Source: WTFV01 sp965200895 (GTDB lineage Bacteria; Acidobacteriota; Vicinamibacteria; Vicinamibacterales; UBA8438). From it: a stretch of DNA of 64,000 bases. A model generated the notes under the pieces. The model ran no database searches, was not told where the DNA came from, and saw nothing but the letters and a program-made list of their open reading frames with translations. The stretch spans positions 558,001 to 622,000 of the forward strand of contig CBDAVM010000001.1 of NCBI GenBank assembly GCA_965200895.1. Direction: 5' to 3'. A program made the position numbers and the translations under genes. Below are positions 57,868 to 64,000 of this stretch, one piece after another (the first letter of the stretch is position 1; every line of letters begins with the position of its first letter).

Positions 57868-57910
57868 TGGTCGGGCGGTAAGCGGAGACGCAAGGCGACG
57901 ATTTCCGGGC
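57868..57910 (+). repeat. Intergenic repeat, first copy (second at 63303-63343)
   Basis: A 43-base segment ending AGGCGACGATTTCCGGGC recurs imperfectly at 63303-63343, identical over the last 18 bases. Both copies lie between genes on the plus strand, after the stop codons at 57820 and 63277. It could be a small dispersed element or a shared regulatory signal. Confidence 0.55.
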
Positions 57911-57922
57911 TACAATCGATAC

Positions 57923-58501
57923 ATGTCCATGCTTCGCGGCCCGGCGCGCGTCATGCTTGCGTTCGCGTTCTCCGCGGTTCTCTCCGGAAGCGCGTGCGCG
58001 CCGCTTGATGTGCAGGCCGCGCTGAACATCACCGACGTCACGACCGGCTGGCTTGATGTCGGCCTCAACGATCTCGGCCGCAACAAGCTGGTTCCGGCCA
58101 TCTCGTTCCGGGTCGAGAACGTCTCCGACGACCGCCTCGGCATGTTGCAGTTGAACGCCGTCTTCCGCCGGTGCCTGGTTCTCTACCAGGGACAGCCGCC
58201 CCCGGACAATCCGGTTTCGCCCGCCGATCCCGACTCCGGCACCTGCCTCGCCGAGGACCAGGAATGGGGCAGCAGTTCCCTCATCCGCGCCGCCGGCCGG
58301 GCCGGTCTCGACGCTGGCGGGGACGTTGGGCCGTTCACGATGGAATCGAGCCTCGGGTATACCGGGGAGCAGTCGCTGGCCGAAATGCTCCAGCATCGGG
58401 ATTTCGTGGACGCCAAGATCGAATTGTTCGTGAAGCATCGTGCCGACCAGTGGGCCAAGTTGGGCGAGTTCCCGATCAACCGCCAACTGCTGACCCAGTG
58501 A
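57923..58501 (+). CDS. Probable lipoprotein of unknown function
   Basis: 192 residues with a signal peptide ending in LSGSACAP (lipobox-like, Cys near residue 25). The mature part (LNITDVTTGWLDVGLNDLGR, NKLVPAISFRVENVSDDRLG, LQLNAVFRRCLV) is beta-rich and resembles FxLYD/DUF3426-like or LEA-type domains that carry an N-K-L-V-P-x-I-x-F pattern. A second Cys pair may form a disulfide. Its function is unknown. A short gap of 18 bases separates it from the APC permease. Confidence 0.7.
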   Translation: MSMLRGPARVMLAFAFSAVLSGSACAPLDVQAALNITDVTTGWLDVGLNDLGRNKLVPAISFRVENVSDDRLGMLQLNAVFRRCLVLYQGQPPPDNPVSPADPDSGTCLAEDQEWGSSSLIRAAGRAGLDAGGDVGPFTMESSLGYTGEQSLAEMLQHRDFVDAKIELFVKHRADQWAKLGEFPINRQLLTQ

Positions 58502-58519
58502 GCGCCTCCGGCGCACCCA

Positions 58520-59920
58520 GTGCCTCCCGCCACCCCATCACCGTCGCTCGTTCGAAGTCTCGGTGCGCTCGACGGCGCGTCGATCATCGTCTCGAACGTC
58601 ATCGGCAGCGGCATCTTCCTCGTGCCGGCGCTGGTCGCGGTCTGGGTGCCGAACGTCTGGCTGATGCTGACCGTGTGGCTGGTCGGCGGTGGGCTGGCCT
58701 TTACCGGCGCGATGGCCTACGCCGAGCTCGCGACGCTGCGCCCGCGCGCCGGCGGCGAGTACGTCTACCTGCGTGAGGCATTCGGACCGGCCGCCGGCTT
58801 TCTTTCCGGCTGGACCTCGTTCATCGCCGGTTTCTCGGGCGCCATCGCCCTCGGCGCCGTCGGGATCGCGAGCTACCTCGGCCGGTTCCTGCCGGCCGCG
58901 GGCGACACGACGCCGTTGGTCAGCATTCCCCTGGCTGTCGTCACGCTCTCGATCTCGCCGCAGGCGGTGGTGGCCCTGGCGGCGATCGCGGCCCTGACCG
59001 CGGTCCACGTACCGGGGCTCGGCCCGGGCCGGATCGTGCAGAATCTGCTGGCGGGCGCCAAGGTCGCAGTGCTGGCGGCGATTGTCGCCCTCGGCTTCAC
59101 GATCGGCGACGGTTCCGCGACGCACTTCGCGGCGGCGGGCGCGCCCGTGGAGCCGGCGCTCTGGCTGCTGGCGCTCATTCCCGTCATGTTCTGCTATTCC
59201 GGATGGAACGCGGCGACGTACGTCGCGGAGGAAATCCGGGATCCGGGCCGCAACGTTCCGCGCGCGATAGCGTCCGGCACCGCGACAATCGTCGTCGTCT
59301 ATCTCCTGCTGAACCTCGTCTACGTCTACGCGATGCCGCTCGCCGACCTCGGTGCGGTGGACATCGGAGCAGACCGGGCACCCGTCCTCGATGCGGCGGG
59401 CGGGCGGTTGTTCGGGGCTGGCGTCGGAGCGGCGATCGCCGCGGCATCGGTGATCATGATTGCCGCCAGCGTCAGCGCCATGGTGCTGGCCGGGCCGCGC
59501 GTCTACTACGCGATGGCCCGCGACGGACAGTTCTTCGCGGCCGCCGCGCAGGTGCACCCGAAGTACCGGACTCCCGTGGCGGCCATCGTTGCCCAGAGCG
59601 TCTGGAGCGGTCTGCTCGTCCTGGCCGGCACGTTCGAGCAGTTGCTCCTCTACACCGGGTTCGCCGTCGTCACGTTCGCCGGCGCCGCCGTGGCCGCGCT
59701 GTTCGTGCTCCGGCGCCGCGACCCGGCGGCCCCCCGTCCGTTCCGGGCCTGGGGCTATCCCGTGGCGCCGGGCATCTTCGTCGCGGCCAGCGCCGCCATG
59801 GTCGGGAACGAGATCTGGCGCGAGCCGGCGGCGTCGGGGGCGGGTGTCCTGCTCATCGCGGCCGGCCTGCCGCTGTACCTGCTTCGCCGCCGGGCGGCAG
59901 GCGGGGGAGACAGCCGATGA
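58520..59920 (+). CDS. APC-superfamily amino acid permease
   Basis: 466 residues, GTG start, about 12 membrane spans. Family signatures: the glycine-rich first span ASIIVSNVIGSGIFLVPALV (residues 20-39), ELATLRPRAGGEYVYLREAF in the third, and GWNAATYVAEEIRDPGRNVP after the sixth. It imports or exchanges an amino acid or related cation with proton coupling in the inner membrane; the substrate cannot be told. It overlaps hslV by ATGA. Confidence 0.87.
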   Translation: MPPATPSPSLVRSLGALDGASIIVSNVIGSGIFLVPALVAVWVPNVWLMLTVWLVGGGLAFTGAMAYAELATLRPRAGGEYVYLREAFGPAAGFLSGWTSFIAGFSGAIALGAVGIASYLGRFLPAAGDTTPLVSIPLAVVTLSISPQAVVALAAIAALTAVHVPGLGPGRIVQNLLAGAKVAVLAAIVALGFTIGDGSATHFAAAGAPVEPALWLLALIPVMFCYSGWNAATYVAEEIRDPGRNVPRAIASGTATIVVVYLLLNLVYVYAMPLADLGAVDIGADRAPVLDAAGGRLFGAGVGAAIAAASVIMIAASVSAMVLAGPRVYYAMARDGQFFAAAAQVHPKYRTPVAAIVAQSVWSGLLVLAGTFEQLLLYTGFAVVTFAGAAVAALFVLRRRDPAAPRPFRAWGYPVAPGIFVAASAAMVGNEIWREPAASGAGVLLIAAGLPLYLLRRRAAGGGDSR

Positions 59921-60462
59921 TGGAGACGCCGGCAACCTTCCGGAGTACGACGGTCCTGACCGTCCGGCGTGCGGACCGGGCGATCATGGCCAGCGACGGC
60001 CAGGTCACGCTCGGCAACACCGTGGTCAAGCAGACCGCGCGCAAGATCCGCCGGCTGTACAACGACCGTGTGCTGGCGGGGTTCGCCGGCTCGGCGGCCG
60101 ATTCGTTCGCGCTCTTCTCGAGGTTCGACGCCAAGCTGGAGCAGTACCGCGGCAACCTGGAACGCGCAGTCGTCGAACTGGCCAAGGACTGGCGTACCGA
60201 CCGGGCTCTGCGTCGGCTGGACGCCATGCTCGTGGTGGCCGACCGGAAGGCGACGTTCCTGCTCTCGGGTACCGGAGACCTGATCGAGCCGGACGATGGC
60301 ATCGTGGCTATCGGCTCCGGCGGCCCCTTCGCCATGGCCGCCGCCAAGGCGCTCGCCCGGCGGACCGAGCTGGACGCGCGCACGATTGCCGAGGAGGCGA
60401 TGCGCATCGCCGCTGACATTTGCATTTACACGAATGCCGATGTCACGATCGAGGAGTTGTAG
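59917..60462 (+). CDS. hslV: ATP-dependent protease subunit HslV
   Basis: 181 residues. After a short propeptide (MMETPATFRS) the N-terminal threonine nucleophile begins TTVLTVRRADRAIMASDGQV; GNTVVKQTARKIRRLYNDRV and IVAIGSGGPFAMAAAKAL are HslV signatures. HslV dodecamers with HslU ATPase degrade misfolded proteins. Two adjacent ATGs (59917, 59920) exist. It overlaps the upstream permease by 4 bases, so it may be driven from the same transcript. hslU follows by 2 bases. Confidence 0.94.
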   Translation: MMETPATFRSTTVLTVRRADRAIMASDGQVTLGNTVVKQTARKIRRLYNDRVLAGFAGSAADSFALFSRFDAKLEQYRGNLERAVVELAKDWRTDRALRRLDAMLVVADRKATFLLSGTGDLIEPDDGIVAIGSGGPFAMAAAKALARRTELDARTIAEEAMRIAADICIYTNADVTIEEL

Positions 60463-60464
60463 TC

Positions 60465-61856
60465 GTGCCCATCCACCTTCCCGAGACGACCGCCTCTTCC
60501 GTCGGCGCTCTCACGCCGCGGGAGATCGTGACCGAGCTGGACCGTCACGTGGTCGGGCAGCACCAGGCGAAGCGCGCGGTGGCGATTGCGCTGCGGAACC
60601 GCATGCGGCGGCAGAAGCTGCCGCCCGAGCTGGCCGAGGAGATCGCACCGAAGAACATCCTGATGATCGGACCGACCGGTGTCGGCAAGACCGAGGTCGC
60701 GCGGCGTCTCGCGCGTCTCGCGCAGTCGCCCTTCATCAAGGTCGAGGCATCGAAGTTCACCGAGGTGGGCTACGTCGGCCGCGACGTGGAGTCGATGGTT
60801 CGAGACCTCGTGGAGCTGGCCGTCACGATGGTGCGCGATGAACGGACGGTCGAGGTGCGGGACAAGGCGCGCGCCAACGCCGAGGAACGTCTGCTCGACC
60901 TGCTGGTTCCGCCCGCAAGGCTCGCGCCGGCCACGCCCGACGCACCGCCCGACCCCGCAGCCGCGCGGGAGACAGCGCACCGGACACGCGAGAAGCTTCG
61001 CGGTCAGCTTCGTTCGGGCGGTCTCGACAGCCGCGTCGTCGAGCTGGAGGTGCGCGACTCGTCGTTTCCCTCCTTCGAGGTCATCGCCGGATCGTCGGTG
61101 GAAGAAATCGACGTCAAGATGAAGGAGATGTTGCCGGGACTGTTTCAGGGGCGCAGTCGGAAACGCCGCATGAAGGTGCCGGAGGCAGCGGAGCAACTTG
61201 CCCGCGAGGAGGAACAGAAGCTCGTGGACATGGACAGCGTCGGACGCGCCGCCCTGGAACGCGTCGAGCAGGCCGGGATCATCTTCGTCGACGAGATCGA
61301 CAAGATCGCCGGCAGCGACGGACGGCAGGGGCCCGACGTGAGCCGCGAAGGCGTGCAGCGCGACATCCTGCCGATCGTGGAAGGGACGACCGTGAAGACC
61401 AAGCACGGGATGGTGCGCACCGACCATATCCTCTTCGTGGCGGCCGGTGCGTTCCATCTGGCCAAACCGTCCGACCTGATTCCCGAGCTCCAGGGCCGGT
61501 TCCCGATTCGTGTGGAGCTCGAGGCGCTCGGCACGGACGATTTCGTCCGCATCCTGACCGAGCCGCAGGGTGCGCTCGTGACGCAGTACCGGGCGCTGCT
61601 CGGGACCGACGGCATCGACCTCCGGTTCGAGGACGAGGCGGTGAGGCGTATCGCGGAGATAGCCACCCTCGTCAACGAGCGCAGCGAGAACATCGGGGCG
61701 CGCCGCCTGCACACGGTCATGGAGAAGCTGCTCGACGAGATCTCCTTCGACGCGCCGGACATGGGGGAGACACGGGTCGACATCGACGCCGCGTACGTCG
61801 ATCGCATGCTGTCGGAGATCGTGAAGGACGAGGATCTTTCCCGATACATTCTGTGA
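60465..61856 (+). CDS. hslU: ATP-dependent protease ATPase subunit HslU
   Basis: 463 residues from GTG 60465, two bases after hslV. Walker A GPTGVGKT (residues 69-76), the pore loop FTEVGYVGRDVESMV, the intermediate (I) domain at about 110-245, Walker B AGIIFVDEIDKIA, and a C-terminal AAA small domain with RIAEIATLVNERSENIGARR, ending SRYIL. It unfolds substrates for HslV. The I domain is longer in the middle than in E. coli HslU and rich in Pro/Arg. It overlaps the next lipoprotein gene by GTGA. Confidence 0.94.
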   Translation: MPIHLPETTASSVGALTPREIVTELDRHVVGQHQAKRAVAIALRNRMRRQKLPPELAEEIAPKNILMIGPTGVGKTEVARRLARLAQSPFIKVEASKFTEVGYVGRDVESMVRDLVELAVTMVRDERTVEVRDKARANAEERLLDLLVPPARLAPATPDAPPDPAAARETAHRTREKLRGQLRSGGLDSRVVELEVRDSSFPSFEVIAGSSVEEIDVKMKEMLPGLFQGRSRKRRMKVPEAAEQLAREEEQKLVDMDSVGRAALERVEQAGIIFVDEIDKIAGSDGRQGPDVSREGVQRDILPIVEGTTVKTKHGMVRTDHILFVAAGAFHLAKPSDLIPELQGRFPIRVELEALGTDDFVRILTEPQGALVTQYRALLGTDGIDLRFEDEAVRRIAEIATLVNERSENIGARRLHTVMEKLLDEISFDAPDMGETRVDIDAAYVDRMLSEIVKDEDLSRYIL

Positions 61857-63277
61857 CTCGTTTCCGGGCGTTCATCCCGCTCGCCACGGCGCCGGTGCTC
61901 GTGGGTCTGCTGGCGGCCTGCGGGGCTCGGGGCCAACCGCTCCCGCCGCTGCGCATCGTGCCCGCCACCATTGCCGCACCCGTCGCGACACGTCTGTCGG
62001 ATCGCGTCTACCTGGAGTTCGCGGTGCCGGACCGCGACTCCGACGGCGCCACGCCCGGAGACATGGAGCACGTCGAGGTCTACGCCCTGACGACGCAACC
62101 GACGGTGCTGCGCCGGCGGGAGCAGTTCTCGGAGGACTGGCTCGACGCGGCGACCCTGGTCGCCGTCCTGCCGGTGCGTGTTCCGACCGCGCCGCTGGCC
62201 GACGCGCTGCCGGTACTGGAGGATCTGCTCGACGATGTGCAGAACCGGGACGCGGCCACGGGCCCGATCGCGGTCTTCGAGGTCGCGCAGGGCGAAGCGG
62301 TCACCGTGGTCGAGCGGCTGACGCCGGAGAAGCTGGTGCCCGTCGTGGTGGGCGAGGACGAGGAGGACGAGGAGGACGAGGACGAGGAGCAGCGCGTCCT
62401 GCCGATGCCGCTGGTTTCGCCTCCGGCAACCGACCCACCCATTCGCTCGTACGTTGCCTTTGCGGTGTCGTCGAGAGGCCGGGTGGGTGACCCGTCCGAC
62501 CTGGCGGAAGTACCTCTCGTTGCCCCGCCGCCGCCGCCGGGACCGCCGACCGTGACCTACACCGCCGGATCGATCAGTATCGCCTGGGAAGAGCCACCCA
62601 CGTTTCGCCTGCCCGTGCAGGAGGAGGTGGTCGAACCGCCGGCTCTGGAATCGACGCCCATCCTGCCGGGTTCGGCGCCGTCGTCCTACGTCGTCCATGA
62701 GGTGGCGACGTCCGGCGACCCTGACTTCCGACGGCCGCTGCGACTTGGCCCGCCCGGTCGTCCGGCGTCCCACACCGACAGCGAGGTGGTGTTCGGCGCG
62801 ATTCGGTGCTACGCGGTCCGTGTCCTCGACCGTGTCGGCCAGGCGGCGGTCACCACCGGCCAGGCGGCGGTCACCACCGGCCAGGCGGCGGTCACCACCG
62901 GCCAGGCGGCGGACGGCTTGCAGGTGCTGGGCGATGCCTCGCCGGCGACGTGCGTCGTCCTGACCGACACGTTTCCGCCTGCCGCGCCGAGCGGCCTGAT
63001 CGCCGTGGCTGACAGTGACGGCATCAGTCTCATCTGGGACGAGAACACCGAGGCGGATCTCGCCGGCTACGTGGTCTTGCGCGGAACGACGTCAGATGCG
63101 ACACTCCAACCGCTCACGGTCGAGCCGGTCGTCGGCACGGCGTATCAGGATGTCGATGTGACGGCCGGTGCACGCTATTTCTATCAGGTGCTGGCTGTCG
63201 ACACCGCGGTCCCGCCGAACGCGAGTCCGCCGTCGGAACGGGTCACCGAGATCGCCCGCCAGGAATCTGCGCCGTAG
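61853..63277 (+). CDS. Fibronectin type III-like outer-membrane lipoprotein
   Basis: 474 residues, GTG start overlapping hslU by 4 bases. The signal ends in LLAACG, a good lipobox. The N-terminal half has a beta-sandwich (VYLEFAVPDRDSDGATPGDM onwards), a run of acidic residues (EDEEDEEDEDEEQ, about 164-176) and a Pro-rich linker. The C-terminal domain is a fibronectin type III fold: PSGLIAVADSDGISLIWDEN, EADLAGYVVLRGTT and YFYQVLAVDTAVPPNASPPS. A GQAAVTT tandem repeat lies near residues 330-352. It probably sits at the outer membrane and binds a ligand; no enzymatic motif. Confidence 0.75.
   Translation: MTRFRAFIPLATAPVLVGLLAACGARGQPLPPLRIVPATIAAPVATRLSDRVYLEFAVPDRDSDGATPGDMEHVEVYALTTQPTVLRRREQFSEDWLDAATLVAVLPVRVPTAPLADALPVLEDLLDDVQNRDAATGPIAVFEVAQGEAVTVVERLTPEKLVPVVVGEDEEDEEDEDEEQRVLPMPLVSPPATDPPIRSYVAFAVSSRGRVGDPSDLAEVPLVAPPPPPGPPTVTYTAGSISIAWEEPPTFRLPVQEEVVEPPALESTPILPGSAPSSYVVHEVATSGDPDFRRPLRLGPPGRPASHTDSEVVFGAIRCYAVRVLDRVGQAAVTTGQAAVTTGQAAVTTGQAADGLQVLGDASPATCVVLTDTFPPAAPSGLIAVADSDGISLIWDENTEADLAGYVVLRGTTSDATLQPLTVEPVVGTAYQDVDVTAGARYFYQVLAVDTAVPPNASPPSERVTEIARQESAP
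62837..62917 (+). repeat. 21-bp tandem repeat inside the FN3 lipoprotein gene
   Basis: Units begin at 62837, 62858, 62879 and 62900 (last one partial); each encodes GQAAVTT and starts GGCCAGGCGGCGG. The identical copies suggest recent slippage. The repeat count could vary between strains. Confidence 0.85.
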
Positions 63278-63391
63278 AACCGGTGCAGACGCCTGGTCAG
63301 CCTGGCGGGGCGGGAAGCGGAGCCGAGGCGACGATTTCCGGGCGGGGGCGCCGCGCGGACCGCAATGCGCGGCGAGGGAGCAGTTGTTGCC

Positions 63392-64000
63392 ATGGAACGT
63401 GTGTACCGCTTCGAGATCGAAGGACGGGGGCAGTTCGCGTTGGAGCGCGACGGCGCATGGTACACGGTCGACGGCGATCTGTTCGGCGACTACCGTCCCG
63501 GTGATGCGTTCGATCCCGCAGGACTGCCGTTGCTGCCCCCGGTGACGCCGTCGAAGGTCGTGGCGATCGGGCTGAACTACCGGGACCATGCCAGGGAGAT
63601 GGGCAAGGCCCTGCCGAGCGAACCGCTCATGTTTCTCAAGCCGCCGTCCGCCGTGATCGGACCGGAGTCGCCGATAGTGATTCCGCCGGGAGCGGGCCGG
63701 GTGGACGTCGAGGCGGAGGTGGGGATCGTCATCGGGCGCACCGCGCGCAACGTGCACGCGTCCGAGGCGCGCGACCACGTGCTCGGACTGACGTGCGTCA
63801 ACGACGTGACCGACCGTGACATCCAGCGGCGGGACGTGCAGTACACGCGGGCGAAGGGCTTCGACACCTTTGCGCCGATAGGGCCCGCAATCGCCGTGGG
63901 ACTGGACGGGTCGGCGTTGGCCGTCGGCTCGACGGTCAACGGCGTGGCGCGACAGGCGTCGAGCACCCGGGAGATGATCTTCTCACTGGATCACCTGGTG
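63392..64000 (+). CDS. Fumarylacetoacetate hydrolase family protein (5' part)
   Basis: 203 residues up to the window edge; ATG 63392 preceded by GAGGGAG. After an N-terminal strand-rich part the FAH catalytic fold starts at VTPSKVVAIGLNYRDHAREM, with FLKPPSAVIGPESPIVIPPG, VDVEAEVGIVIGRTARNV and GLTCVNDVTDRDIQRRDVQY, where E-x-E and the D in NDVTDRD bind Mg. Homologues hydrolyse or decarboxylate beta-diketones, such as oxaloacetate or ureidoglycolate. The substrate is not decidable here. The gene continues beyond base 64000. Confidence 0.9.
   Translation, partial: MERVYRFEIEGRGQFALERDGAWYTVDGDLFGDYRPGDAFDPAGLPLLPPVTPSKVVAIGLNYRDHAREMGKALPSEPLMFLKPPSAVIGPESPIVIPPGAGRVDVEAEVGIVIGRTARNVHASEARDHVLGLTCVNDVTDRDIQRRDVQYTRAKGFDTFAPIGPAIAVGLDGSALAVGSTVNGVARQASSTREMIFSLDHLV

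Overview
The window is a high-GC bacterial chromosome segment. Planctomycete-type cytochrome (DUF1592) plus DUF1552 pairs, PQQ-type propeller enzymes, a form-II (AYRGAGR) molybdenum hydroxylase, many toxin-antitoxin-like genes and Tat or lipoprotein exports fit an Acidobacteriota member, probably Vicinamibacteria-like and possibly host-associated. This placement rests on gene content, not on a search. I see no rRNA, tRNA or CRISPR array.

Layout. 1-1138: end of an acyl-CoA carboxylase (biotin carboxylase and biotin carrier). 1139-11546: an accessory stretch with a TnpB remnant, a Big2 lipoprotein, a 59-residue YjzC-like gene, a membrane coiled-coil protein, a broken PepSY gene, an SMP-30-like propeller, a three-gene operon (winged-helix-like protein, ParA-type ATPase, RelA/SpoT-type alarmone synthetase), two IS110 remnants and two exported proteins. 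12163-20870: a molybdenum hydroxylase gene present twice as identical 787-residue proteins inside a 2.7 kb direct repeat; between the copies lie a DNA methyltransferase, a PD-(D/E)XK-like nuclease and a ParD remnant. 21377-31782: two AAA ATPases with C-terminal nuclease-like regions, a PQQ dehydrogenase, VapBC, a second PIN toxin with an unrecognised partner, a cyclophilin-like protein, a PQQ-like propeller and a metallophosphoesterase. 31976-38546: GMC oxidoreductase with a Tat partner, then DUF1592 and DUF1552 proteins.

38660-63277 is mostly core genome: an ECF sigma factor with a STAS protein; lysA; tmk; comF-like; rplU-rpmA-obgE-nadD-rsfS; dprA-topA-trmFO-xerC; an ABC-F ATPase; an ECF sigma/anti-sigma operon; an APC permease; hslV-hslU; and a fibronectin-type lipoprotein. 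A fumarylacetoacetate-hydrolase-family gene runs off the right edge.

Main points of interest. The operon at 6177-8509 could be an alarmone-based defence or toxin system; its ATPase has no ordinary start codon and shares its frame with the upstream gene across one stop codon. The restriction-modification pair lies between long direct repeats, the arrangement expected from insertion with long target duplication.
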